A stretch of 64,000 bases of DNA from Candidatus Eiseniibacteriota bacterium. Lineage in GTDB: Bacteria; Eisenbacteria; RBG-16-71-46; CAIMUX01. A model generated the notes under the pieces. That model had not been told where the DNA came from. It saw only the letters and a list, made by a program, of their open reading frames with translations, and searched no databases. A program made the translations under genes and the position numbers. Positions 56,153 to 64,000 of the stretch are shown here, piece by piece. Location: contig JACKCR010000002.1 of NCBI GenBank assembly GCA_020633975.1, positions 1,116,001-1,180,000 of the forward strand, in the 5' to 3' direction. Position 1 is the stretch's first letter. Every line of letters begins with the position of its first letter.

Positions 56153-57156
56153 CACCTGCCCTCCGCCCGGCGCCGGATCCGGCGCTGGAAGTAGCGGTGG
56201 AGCGGCTGGATGTAGTCGCCGTCCATCGGGAGAAGCACCGGCTGGACGCCGGCGCGCCGCATCGAGTCCGGGAGCTCCACTTCGAGACGCTGGTGGAACC
56301 GGGCCGCATGCGCCTCTCGCGTCGCACGGTCGGAGGTGTCGACGAGACGACGAACACCGGTCTCGAGATCCTCTACTTCGACCAGTCCGACGTTCGGGAG
56401 TTCGCGCTCCGCCGGATCGATGAGCACGAGCGGAATCAGGTCGTGTCGACGCGCAGCCACGGCGAGCGCCGTCTCGTAGCCGTGGTCGAGGAAGTCAGAA
56501 ACGACGAAGACGATGCTCCGCCGTTTCTGGATCCGCGCGATCAACTCGAGCCCCTCTGCGAGCGACGTCTTCCGTCCCGCGGGACGGCCGAAGAGCACCT
56601 CGCGGACCACGCGAAGGACGTGGCTCCGTCCCTTGCCCGGCGGCACCCACTTCTCGACCCGGTCCGTGACGAGGCAGCAACCGACCTTGTCGCCGTTCGC
56701 AATGGCGGAGAAGGCAAGCGTGGCGACGAGCTCGGCCTGGACTTCCGCGCGGCTCCGATCCTTGGAGCCGAATCGTGTCGACGCCGACTGATCGACGAGG
56801 AAGACGACGGAGAGTTCGCGCTCTTCGTGGAACACTTTGACGAACGGGTTCTGCATCCGCGCGGAGACGTTCCGGTCGATGGTCCGCACGTCGTCTCCGG
56901 GGACGTACTCACGCACCTCGGAGAACTCGATGCCGAGCCCCTTGAACGCCGAGTGATACTCCCCGCCGAAGATGTCCTGCACGAGGCGACGACTGCCCAG
57001 CTCGATCCGCCGGACGCCTCGGAGCACGCGAAGCGCGATCTCCTCTTCGTCCTCGTTCGCGGCCAGGCGCGCGGCTTCCGACGACCAGAAGAGGTCGTCC
57101 TTTCCGCTCGGCTCTGTGTCTCGATTCCGTTCCATTCCGGTGCGCTCCCGGATCAC
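56152..57156 (-). CDS. DUF58 protein (VWA-like)
   Basis: 334 aa from a GTG at 57156 that overlaps the moxR stop (GTGA). DUF58 signature: LGIEFSEVREYVPGDDVRTIDRNVSAR, then a VWA-like stretch with VVFLVDQSASTRFG and FVVSDFLDH. These proteins accompany MoxR ATPases in envelope-stress and aerotolerance operons, probably as chaperone substrates or adaptors. Reading frame intact, in contrast to its neighbours. Confidence 0.9.
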   Translation of the reverse strand: MIRERTGMERNRDTEPSGKDDLFWSSEAARLAANEDEEEIALRVLRGVRRIELGSRRLVQDIFGGEYHSAFKGLGIEFSEVREYVPGDDVRTIDRNVSARMQNPFVKVFHEERELSVVFLVDQSASTRFGSKDRSRAEVQAELVATLAFSAIANGDKVGCCLVTDRVEKWVPPGKGRSHVLRVVREVLFGRPAGRKTSLAEGLELIARIQKRRSIVFVVSDFLDHGYETALAVAARRHDLIPLVLIDPAERELPNVGLVEVEDLETGVRRLVDTSDRATREAHAARFHQRLEVELPDSMRRAGVQPVLLPMDGDYIQPLHRYFQRRIRRRAEGR

Positions 57157-58140
57157 GGCACGGCCACGGTCTCTAGGATCTTCCGGGCAAGGTCCTCGGA
57201 CGTGACCTCCTTGGCTTCCGCCTCGTACGTGATGAGGATCCGGTGACGGAAGACGTCGAGCGCGAGCGCCTTCACGTCTTCCGGCGTCACATAGGCGCGT
57301 CCCTGGAGGAACGCATGGGCGCGCGCAGCCTGGAGCAGGAAGAGGCCCGCACGCGGCGAGGCACCGAACGCGATCAGCTCCTTCACCTTGAGCCCATAGT
57401 CTTCGGGCCGGCGCGTAGCTGCGACGAGGTCGAGCACGTACTCGCGGATCTTCTCGTCGATGTAGATCATCCGGACCGCGTCGCGAAGCCCCAGGATCCG
57501 AGCGGCATCGGCCACGGGACGGACTTCGGGGAGACGAACTCCCGACATCTGGGCGAGGATCTGTCGCTCTTCATCCTTGGTCGGATAGTCGACCCGGAGC
57601 TTCAGCATGAACCGGTCGACCTGAGCTTCCGGGAGCGGATAGGTCCCCTCCTGCTCGATCGGGTTCTGCGTAGCGAGCACGAGGAACGGCTTCGGCAGCG
57701 TGTACGTCTCCTGCCCGAGCGTCACCTGCTTCTCCTGCATCGCCTCGAGGAGAGCGGACTGCACCTTTGCCGGCGCGCGGTTGATTTCGTCCGCCAGGAC
57801 GACACTCGCGAACACCGGACCCTTCCGCGTATCGAACTCGCCCGTCTTCGGGTTGTAGACCAGCGTTCCTGTGAGGTCCGCGGGGAGAAGGTCCGGCGTG
57901 AACTGGATCCGCGAGAACGGCACGTCGAGAGCCTGCGCCAGGGTCTTCACCGAAAGGGTCTTCGCCAGCCCCGGCACACCCTCCAATAGGATGTGTCCGT
58001 CGGCGAGCAGAGAGATCACGAGGCTCTGGAGAAGATGCTTCTGGCCGACGACGACCTTGTTTCATCTCCACGAGCAAGCTCCGAGTGATCTCGGACTCTC
58101 GCTCTACGGCTGCCTGGATCTCGCGTATCTCCGGATGCAC
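57153..58140 (-). CDS. MoxR-family AAA+ ATPase, one frameshift near the N-terminus
   Basis: The N-terminus begins at a GTG at 58140 with GGAGGAGGA upstream (MHPEIREIQAAVEREEIT-like helix). The main part reads in another frame to the stop at 57153. An extra A in the run at 58060-58062 explains it: removing one A gives EMNKVVVGQKHLLQSLVISLL, the normal MoxR sequence. Motifs: Walker A GVPGLAKT, Walker B VVLADEINRAP, sensor ATQNPIEQEGTYPLPEAQ. About 328 aa when corrected. First gene of the Bat operon; thought to act as a chaperone for the VWA proteins downstream. Confidence 0.87.
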
Positions 58141-58177
58141 CGTGTCCTCCTCCTCTGCCCTCTCCGGCTACTCGGCG

Positions 58178-58284
58178 TCCTGCCGCTCAGCTCGTCCGGC
58201 CGCTAGATTGTCCGGCCGCTAGATTGTCCTGCCGCTCAGCTCGTCCGGCCACTCCGCTGTCGGGCCGCTCAGCGGGCCGTCCGG
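58178..58284. repeat. Degenerate 16-17 bp tandem repeat upstream of moxR
   Basis: About six units related to tccggccgctagattg, including two perfect adjacent copies and two copies of tcctgccgctcagctcg. It lies in the 363-bp gap 58141-58503 between glyA and moxR. No convincing gene was seen in that gap; a 76-codon minus-strand reading frame there has no recognisable features. Confidence 0.7.
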
Positions 58285-58503
58285 CGTATTTTCCTGCCAA
58301 CGGGCGATGTACGCCTTCCGGAGCGTGAGGTTCCCGATCCGATCCCATCTCCCGAAAACGTCATCCGAGTGCGGCCGAAACTCCCCAAATCGGGCACGAC
58401 GAACCCTCCGCGTGCCCATCTCCCGGGGTACGTGCAATCTCCCTGCCAATGCGTCTTGGGCCCGCTCGTCGCGACGTTTCGAATTCGCGAACGACGAAAA
58501 AGC

Positions 58504-59754
58504 TCAGCCCTCGAGCCCCGGATAGAGCGGGAAGGTAGCCGTGAGGTCGTGGACCGCGCTCTTCACGCGTGCCGCGACCGCTTCGTCTCCCTCGGAGTCG
58601 AGCAGCTCGGCGATCCATCCGCCGATCAGCTCCATCTCCTTCTCCTTCATCCCGCGCGTCGTCACGGCCGGCGTTCCGATCCGGACACCGCTCGTGATGA
58701 ACGGAGAGCGCTGATCGAACGGTACGGTGTTCTTGTTCACCGTGAGGTCGCCCGCCTCGAGCCAGCGTTCCGCCTTCTTCCCACTGAACCCCTTCTCCGA
58801 GAAGTCGAGGAGGAAGAGGTGGTTGTCGGTCCCGCCCGAGACGACGTCGTAGCCGCGCTGGAGGAGCGTCTGCGCGAGCGCCTTCGCGTTCCGCACCACC
58901 TGCTCCTGGTACTCCTTGAACTCCGGCTGCATCGCGAGATGGAAGCAGACCGCCTTCGCCGCGATCACGTGCATGAGCGGCCCGCCCTGCATGCCCGGGA
59001 ACCCGGTCTTGTCGATCCCCGCCGCGAGCTCCTCTTCGCAGAGGATGAATCCGCTCCGCGGCCCACGCAGGCTCTTGTGTGTGGTCGAGGTGACGATGTG
59101 CGCGTGCGGCACCGGGCTCGGATGGACGCCCGCCGCGACGAGCCCCGAGATGTGCGCCATGTCGACCATGAGCTTCGCGCCCACTTCATCCGCGATCTCC
59201 CGGAAGCGCGGGAAGTCCAGAGTCCGCGCGTAGGCGCTCGCACCCGCTACGATCACCTTCGGCTTGTGCTCCCGGGCCTTCGTAGCGACGTCTTCCATGT
59301 CGATCCGCTTGGTCTCCGGCGAGACACCGTAGGCAGCGACATCGAAGAACCGGCCGCTGAAGTTGACCGCGAGGCCGTGCGTGAGGTGGCCCCCGTGAGC
59401 GAGGTTGAGCCCCAGGATCTTGTCGCCCGGTTCCAGGATCGAGAAGTACGCGGTCAGGTTCGCGCTCGCGCCCGAGTGCGGCTGCACATTCGCGTGCTGT
59501 GCCCCGAAGAGCTCTTTCGCCCGGTCGATCGCGAGCTGCTCGACTTCGTCGACGAAAGCGCATCCACCGTAGTAGCGCTTCGCGGGATAGCCTTCGGCGT
59601 ACTTGTTCGTCAGCACGGATCCCACGGCTTCGAGGATGGCCGGCGAGGTGAAGTTCTCGGACGCGATCAGTTCGATCCCGCTGCGTTGGCGCTTCAGTTC
59701 ACCGCGGATGGCGTCCGCGATCTGGGGATCGACTTCCGCGAGTTGGCGGATCAT
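58504..59754 (-). CDS. glyA: Serine hydroxymethyltransferase
   Basis: PLP enzyme interconverting serine and glycine with tetrahydrofolate. 416 aa, normal length. Motifs: [16 protein letters not shown] at the N-terminus, [49 protein letters not shown], and the PLP lysine in [17 protein letters not shown] overlaps the stop of the phosphatase gene (ATGA). Supplies one-carbon units; purU, another folate gene, lies 4 kb away on the other strand. Confidence 0.97.
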   Translation of the reverse strand: MIRQLAEVDPQIADAIRGELKRQRSGIELIASENFTSPAILEAVGSVLTNKYAEGYPAKRYYGGCAFVDEVEQLAIDRAKELFGAQHANVQPHSGASANLTAYFSILEPGDKILGLNLAHGGHLTHGLAVNFSGRFFDVAAYGVSPETKRIDMEDVATKAREHKPKVIVAGASAYARTLDFPRFREIADEVGAKLMVDMAHISGLVAAGVHPSPVPHAHIVTSTTHKSLRGPRSGFILCEEELAAGIDKTGFPGMQGGPLMHVIAAKAVCFHLAMQPEFKEYQEQVVRNAKALAQTLLQRGYDVVSGGTDNHLFLLDFSEKGFSGKKAERWLEAGDLTVNKNTVPFDQRSPFITSGVRIGTPAVTTRGMKEKEMELIGGWIAELLDSEGDEAVAARVKSAVHDLTATFPLYPGLEG

Positions 59755-60238
59755 GGAGCAGTCTCCTCTTCGATGAGCTGAAGGATCTTCGGCATGGCGG
59801 CGTCGATCAGACCCGTCAGCTCCATGTAGGTCTTGCGGTAGGCGGCGAGGTTCCCGCCGATCGGATCGGCGACGCCGTGGGGGTCCCCGTTCACCTCGTC
59901 GGCGAACGTGGTGAGGATGTGGACGCGGCTCTCCGCCTCGGGATAGTTGGCCAGGATCTCCGCCCGGTGCTCGGGCGTCATCACCAGGACGAGGTGCGAG
60001 CCTTCGATCAGCTGCGCGGTGATCGGGTGCGAGCGATGCTCTGCGATGTCGATGTCGTCCTCAGCCGCCACCGTGACGCCGTTCTCACTCGCCGCGTAGC
60101 CGAAGTCGGCCCAGGTGCCGGCAGAACGCACGCGCACCTTGTCCGAGAGCCCGGCCTTCGCGATCCGGTCCTTGAGGAGTCCTTCCCCATCGGACTACGG
60201 CAGATGTTCCCGGTACAGACGACGAGGATTCGGTACAA
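59751..60238 (-). CDS. Low-molecular-weight protein-tyrosine/arginine phosphatase, one frameshift
   Basis: The P-loop [14 protein letters not shown] is near the start in one frame; the rest ([20 protein letters not shown] to the C-terminus) is in another. The shift is at the GGGG run 60185-60188; a fifth G gives [29 protein letters not shown], restoring a normal LMW-PTP of about 162 aa. Start TTG at 60238 (or GTG at 60244) with AGGAGG just upstream. The acid-loop DP motif is visible as ADPIGG. Could act on protein phospho-Tyr or phospho-Arg. Coupled to glyA. Confidence 0.82.
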
Positions 60239-60249
60239 CGTCACCTCCT

Positions 60250-60344
60250 GCGACGGCTCTGACTACAACGGCTGCTACGGTCCTAGCCGAGACGCTACTG
60301 GCCGAGACAGCTCTGGCTGCTACGGTCCTGACAGAAACAGCGAC
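60250..60344. repeat. 15-bp-period minisatellite
   Basis: Six units of 15 bp with alternating variants; ggctgctacggtcct recurs exactly 45 bp apart (60270 and 60315) and gccgagac 15 bp apart. It occupies the gap between sua5 and the phosphatase gene; no gene is evident there. Confidence 0.75.
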
Positions 60345-60371
60345 CGAGCGGGATCTCGGCTCTCGCCCGAC

Positions 60372-61039
60372 TCACTCCTTGAACGGCTCTCCCTCGATCT
60401 GGAGACCGCGGAGCGCCTGGATCCCGACGCGAAGCAGCTTCGGCTTGTCACCCGACACGTCGACCAAGGTAGAAGGCAGCGCTTCCTGCGGCCCACCGTC
60501 GACGTAGAGGTCCACGTCCTCGCCGAACACGCTCCAGGCATCCTCGGCCGACTCCGCATGCGGCTCCCCGGTCCGATTCGCGCTCGTCGAAATCACCGGC
60601 ACACCGACTCCGCGCACCAACTCCTGGAGGAACGGACTGTTCGGGAAGCGGAAAGCAATCGTCCCATCGCTTCCAACGAAGTCCGGGACCGCTCCTTCCC
60701 GAGCCCGGAAGATCGCGGTGACCGGCCCCGGCCAAGCCACGTCGAGCAGCTCCCGACACTCGTCGGACGGAGTCACTGCGTAGCGATAGGCCATCTCCCG
60801 ATCCGAGACCAGCGAGACGAAGAAGGCGACCCGCTGGCCTCCCTTCAGCTGGTGGAGCCGATCCCGAGCCGCGCTGCTGTCCCAGCGGCAGGAGAGGCCA
60901 TAGATCGTGTCGGTCGGCAGGACGATCACGCCCTCGTCCGCGATGGCGGGGATGATCTTGGGAAGACGCTCGCGGGGTCCACCCCGAGCCCGAGGCGACG
61001 GTTTCCGAAGAGCTCCCGATCGTTCGTATTGTCTGACAC
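60372..61039 (-). CDS. tsaC: L-threonylcarbamoyladenylate synthase (Sua5/YrdC/TsaC), one frameshift
   Basis: Makes threonylcarbamoyl-AMP for the t6A37 modification of ANN-decoding tRNAs. The YrdC domain is clear: VIVLPTDTIYGLSCRWDS, LKGGQRVAFFVSLVSD, WPGPVTAIF, TIAFRFPNSPFLQEL, PVISTSANRTGEP. The best start is a GTG at 61039 with GGGAGGGA 6 nt upstream (MSDNTNDRELFGNRRLGLGV), but it is one frame off. A missing C in the run at 60960-60962 would join it to PKIIPAIADEGVIVLP. Corrected length about 223 aa, similar to TsaC. Divergent from the DHS-like gene. Confidence 0.85.
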
Positions 61040-61121
61040 CGGTTCCCTCCCGTTCGGCGAAGATCAGATCCACGAGACTACCCCCGTCGAGCGGAGCGGA
61101 AAAGCCGGTTTCCGGCCGGCG

Positions 61122-61212
61122 GCCGCCGGCCCGGGGGCGGAAGCAGCCGGAAGCGCGGTGCCGACGGAGGGCCGCAGGCCCGGGGGCGGAGGTGGCCGGA
61201 AGCGTGGTGCCG
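61122..61212. repeat. Direct repeat of 42 bp in divergent intergenic region
   Basis: Two 42-bp copies (61122-61163 and 61171-61212) matching at 37 of 42 positions, each containing ggcccgggggcgga and gccggaagcg. They lie in the 241-bp gap between tsaC and the DHS-like gene. Confidence 0.8.
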
Positions 61213-61280
61213 GGCAACCGTCCGAGACCGCCACATGCGAGGGATCTCCCGCGCGGCCCCGGTTCGGCTAGACTCGGGGC

Positions 61281-62653
61281 ATGGAGCCGAAGAACCCTGC
61301 TCTCTCCCAGCTCGTCCGGACGAGTTTCGAGCCCGAAGAGGCCGAGAGGATCCTGTCCGGATTCCTCGCCTTCACTGCCGAAGCCATGGACGTAAACACC
61401 ACGGTCGGGCTCTCCCTCGCCGGCCCGTTCGCCGCGACCGGGCACCGACTCGACGGCCTCGCCCCGCTCCTCGAAGGCGGGTTCGTGGATTGGGTCGTCG
61501 CGCGCGGAGAAGATCTCTACCTGGACGCCGAGACCGGCTTCGAGCACGCGATCCGGAACACGGAAGGCAGCGAGCTAGCCGAAGGGTCGCCTGGTTCGAC
61601 CCGCCCCGACCCGTCACGGGGAGCATCCGCCGCCGATCAGGGTGAGGGTTCCCCTCACACGGCGGTGCCCGACACGGCCGGACCTCGTTCGGCCGCGGCT
61701 GCCGGCAGCACTGAGTCCGGCGGCGCCGCATCCGCGGCCGCGGGATCTGCCACGACCAGCGAGTCTCGGGCGTCCGAGCGCGTTCGGATCGGTGATCAGA
61801 TCTTCCACCGGAACCAGGTCCTCTCGACCGAGGAGTTCCTAGGACGCCTCGTCGTCACGCCCCCGTTCCAGAAGACGCTCGCGACCACTGAACTCAACAA
61901 CCTCCTCGGCCGGTTCCTCGGCGAGCGGGACCGGGTGTTCGGACTCACCGCCCCCACCTCCGTTCTCGCCATCGCGCACAAGCACAAGATCCCCGTCTTC
62001 TCCGACACGCCCGGCGGGTCCGTGGTCGGAAGGCGGATCGCCGCCGCCGCGCTCTCCGGCAATCGACTCGTCCTCGACCACAGCCGCGACATCAACCTCG
62101 CCGCCGCGATCGTCCTCCGCGCCGACATCGCCGGCCGGTCCGTCGCTGTCAGCATCGGAGGCGAAAGCCCGCGCGACCTTCTCGTCCAAGCATCTCTCCA
62201 CCTCGAGAGGCCGCTCGGTCTCGGCTCCTGCTTCTACTCCGCCTTCCTCGAAGTCGCAAAGCCCGGCCGCGCCCGTCTCGCCTCGCGCTTCCGAAGCCAT
62301 TGGGGAGACTCCGCGCCCCCCTCGGTGTCGTCGAACTCGCGTCCGACCTCGCCCTCCCACTCCTCTCCGCCATCTGGCTCCAGGAAGGACCGGTGAAGGA
62401 AGGCCGCCAACTCTACGCCTCGCGCGACGCCCTCCTCGAGGAACTGAGGGACCTCTACCTCCGCCGGGACCTCGAACGTCAGGTACGGGAAACCGGCGCG
62501 CAGATCCAGAGCCAGATCCAGAGCAAGATCGAGGAAACCCAAGCAACGCTCCAAGCCGAGGTCACGAAGGTGCAGACGCAACTCCAGCAGCAGGTCCAGC
62601 GCCTGCTCCATCAGGTCCTCCCCCCGCGCGACCGGAAGGACGACAGACCGTGA
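61281..62653 (+). CDS. Deoxyhypusine-synthase-like protein with coiled-coil C-terminus, one frameshift
   Basis: DHS fold features: GLSLAGPFAATGHRLDGLAPLLEGGFVDWVV, SVLAIAHKHKIPVFSDTPGG, DINLAAAIVLRADIAGRSVAVSIGGESPRDLLVQ. A Ser/Ala/Gly-rich insert interrupts it at about 100-170. The frame shifts at the GGGG run 62302-62305; a fifth G gives SHWGRLRAPLGVVELASDLALPLL, the normal DHS C-terminus, followed by a coiled coil (QIQSQIQSKIEETQATLQAEVTKVQTQ) to the stop at 62653. About 457 aa when corrected. In eukaryotic DHS the catalytic Lys lies in WGKI; here it is WGRL. Bacteria lack eIF5A, so polyamine chemistry or a non-catalytic role is possible. Confidence 0.75.
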
Positions 62654-62859
62654 TCCACGGCGGAGGGCGTGACGGCGGCGGGCGAGTCGGCGTGGCGCCG
62701 GCGGAGGGCGCGACGGCGGCGGAGAGCGTGGCGCCGGCGGAGAGCGTGAGGGCGGCGGAGAGCGTGATGGCGGCGGGGAGCGTGAGGGCGGCGGACACAG
62801 TGACGTCGGCGGACAACCTGGCGTCGGCTGCATTGGCGACCAGGGCCGGAGACACGTAG
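62650..62859 (+). CDS. Hypothetical 69-aa Ala/Glu/Ser/Val repeat peptide
   Basis: GTG start overlapping the DHS-like stop (GTGA); the stop lies 1 bp before the Nudix TTG start. The encoded peptide is low complexity, with hexapeptide units APAEGA, TAAESV, APAESV, RAAESV, MAAGSV, RAADTV. No RBS beyond possible coupling and no homology recognised. It may be a real small protein, or only a translated minisatellite within an operon. Confidence 0.35.
   Translation: MIHGGGRDGGGRVGVAPAEGATAAESVAPAESVRAAESVMAAGSVRAADTVTSADNLASAALATRAGDT
62695..62838. repeat. 18-bp tandem repeat, eight units
   Basis: Exactly eight 18-bp units with the consensus (a/g)(c/g)gscggcggagagcgtg, most conserved in units 2-5 and more divergent toward the 3' end. 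The period is a multiple of three, so it stays in frame with the overlapping small ORF. Confidence 0.88.
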
Positions 62860-62860
62860 C

Positions 62861-63499
62861 TTGACGCTCTCCCGCCTCTCAGAACGACTTCGAGACGTCC
62901 TCACAGGAGAACTGCCCGGCGCCGATGCCCACCGGATCGCCTGGCCGGACCACCTCCCTCGGCGCGGCCCCGACGAAGTCCTCGACGACTACCGAGACGC
63001 CGCCGTCATGGTGCTGCTCTTTCCCAGGGACGGGCAGGTGCTGATCCCGCTCGTCGAACGCCCTACCACCATGCCCCACCACCCCGGCCAGATCGCCTGC
63101 CCCGGCGGTCGGCTCGAACCTGGAGAGGACGGCGCCACCGCCGCGTTGCGGGAGCTGGAGGAAGAGCTTGGGGTGCCCCCCGGGGACGTCGAACTACTGG
63201 GAGAGCTCAGCACCATCTGGATCCCCGTGAGCGGATTCCGCGTCCAGCCGTTCGTCGGCGTCGCCCGGAACGAGCCCACCTGGATACCCGACGGTCGAGA
63301 GGTCCAGCAGCTCCTGTTCGCCGAACCCAGTGACCTGGCCCGACGCGGCCCCACCGGGCTCTATCGGCGTCATCGAGACGGCATGGACTTCGAAGCGCCA
63401 GCCTACGAGGTCGGCGCCCGACTCGTCTGGGGAGCCACCGCGCTTCTCCTGGCGGAGCTCGGAGAGATCTGGAAACGACTGCCTTTGGAGGATCAGTGA
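62861..63499 (+). CDS. Nudix hydrolase, CoA-pyrophosphatase-like
   Basis: 212 aa from a TTG at 62861 with GGAG 9 nt upstream. The Nudix box is GGRLEPGEDGATAALRELEEELGV, preceded by HHPGQIACPGG, the CoA-diphosphatase signature (UPF0035). AVMVLLFPRDGQVLIPLVERP and GFRVQPFVGVARNEP fit the same group. Expected to cleave CoA or acyl-CoA to phosphopantetheine and 3',5'-ADP. Stop overlaps purU (GTGA). Confidence 0.9.
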   Translation: MTLSRLSERLRDVLTGELPGADAHRIAWPDHLPRRGPDEVLDDYRDAAVMVLLFPRDGQVLIPLVERPTTMPHHPGQIACPGGRLEPGEDGATAALRELEEELGVPPGDVELLGELSTIWIPVSGFRVQPFVGVARNEPTWIPDGREVQQLLFAEPSDLARRGPTGLYRRHRDGMDFEAPAYEVGARLVWGATALLLAELGEIWKRLPLEDQ

Positions 63500-64000
63500 C
63501 CCGTCCGCAGGATTCCCGCGCTCAGAGCCCGAACACCAGCAGCACATCGAGCGAGACGCCGAACCGGCCTGCGGGCCGAACCAGCCCGACGGCGACGATC
63601 CTCCTCAGCTGCCCCGAGCAGCCCGGCGTCGTCGCCAGACTCGCCGGGTTCCTGTCTGGCCACGGCGGCAACATCACACACTCCGACAACCACACCGACT
63701 TCGCCGCAAAGCTCTTCCTCACGCGGATCGAGTGGCAGCTGGACGGATTCGACCTTGCAAGAGACGAGATCCCGCTCGCCTTCGCCCCGATCGCCGCAGA
63801 ACTGGGCGCCGACTGGTCCCTCGCCTACTCCGACATCGTCCCCAGAGTCGCGCTCTTCGTGAGCAAGCAGGAGCACTGTCTCCTCGACCTTCTCTGGCGA
63901 CACCGCGCCGGCGAACTCCACGCCGAGATCCCGCTGGTCGTCAGCAATCACGACGCGCTCCGCGGCGAAGTCGAACGCGAAGGCATCCAGTTCGTCCACC
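63496..64000 (+). CDS. purU: Formyltetrahydrofolate deformylase PurU (5' part)
   Basis: GTG start at 63496 with GGAGG upstream, overlapping the Nudix stop; continues beyond the window. A Ser/Pro-rich N-terminal extension of about 30 residues precedes the ACT domain (LLSCPEQPGVVARLAGFLSGHGGNITHSDNH) and the start of the formyltransferase-like domain (PRVALFVSKQEHCLLDLLWRHRAGEL, IPLVVSNHD). Releases formate from 10-formyl-THF, balancing the one-carbon pool to which glyA contributes. The catalytic His/Asp region is not visible. Confidence 0.93.
   Translation, partial: MTRPQDSRAQSPNTSSTSSETPNRPAGRTSPTATILLSCPEQPGVVARLAGFLSGHGGNITHSDNHTDFAAKLFLTRIEWQLDGFDLARDEIPLAFAPIAAELGADWSLAYSDIVPRVALFVSKQEHCLLDLLWRHRAGELHAEIPLVVSNHDALRGEVEREGIQFVH

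Noticed and set aside
58219-58449. 76-codon minus-strand reading frame between glyA and moxR
   Set aside because: It runs into the 16-17 bp repeat tract, lacks a clear RBS and shows no recognisable domain.

Overview
The window is gene-dense, high-GC bacterial DNA from a Gram-negative organism. It encodes a TonB-dependent receptor, lipoproteins with lipoboxes, a PorV-like outer-membrane protein and type IV pilus ATPases. Several secreted proteins end in a FlgD/T9SS-like beta-sandwich, and there is a Bat (MoxR/DUF58/VWA) operon. This mix resembles FCB-superphylum lineages such as Candidatus Eisenbacteria and relatives; that placement is inference, because no rRNA or other marker is present. No tRNA, rRNA, CRISPR, insertion sequence or prophage was recognised.

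Layout. 1-13.2 kb (minus): partial pilT, pilB, a ComEA-like HhH protein, an outer-membrane barrel, a large TPR protein, hutI, a DinG-type helicase, a DUF2304 protein and a GT2 glycosyltransferase. 13.3-18.7 kb (minus): one tightly overlapping operon of tryptophanase and two M14 carboxypeptidase paralogues, the middle one with degenerate catalytic residues. 18.9-25.8 kb: a saccharopine-dehydrogenase-like oxidoreductase, a secreted LVIVD-repeat protein, a SirB1-like protein and a secreted M1 peptidase. 25.9-31.9 kb: a DUF455 ferritin-like protein, an ECF sigma factor with a FecR-like partner, then dusB, a zinc-less cytidine-deaminase homologue, an RpiB-family protein and a DeoC aldolase with a long unusual N-terminus. 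32.1-40.7 kb: a five-gene surface operon (TonB receptor, PorV-like protein, NHL lipoprotein, two secreted proteins). 41.0-42.9 kb: a strongly expressed-looking secreted protein with a clear promoter, RBS and terminator. 43.0-48.7 kb (minus): PTS EIIA, zinc ribbon, amidohydrolase, GAF/SpoIIE phosphatase, bactofilin, rhomboid and a small membrane protein. 48.8-58.1 kb (minus): the Bat aerotolerance-type operon moxR-DUF58-DUF4381-like-batA-batB/C-batD/E with two gene fusions. 58.5-61.0 kb (minus): glyA, an arginine/tyrosine-phosphatase-like protein and a Sua5/TsaC protein. 61.3-64 kb (plus): a deoxyhypusine-synthase-like protein, a repeat ORF, a Nudix hydrolase and partial purU.

The most interesting locus is 29.7-31.9 kb. 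The DeoC homologue begins with a short amphipathic helix joined by a Gly/Ser linker and a Cys cluster to an intact aldolase core, which is the architecture of bacterial-microcompartment encapsulation peptides. It is translationally coupled to an RpiB homologue whose usual catalytic Cys is Asp, and to a cytidine-deaminase homologue that has lost all three zinc cysteines. No shell gene lies in this window.

A caution: between 54.4 and 62.4 kb five genes (batA, the DUF4381-like gene, moxR, the phosphatase, sua5) plus the DHS-like gene are broken by single-base indels, four of them at GGGG runs that would be in frame as GGGGG. These look more like assembly or sequencing errors than decay. The same segment carries a short tandem repeat in nearly every intergenic gap.
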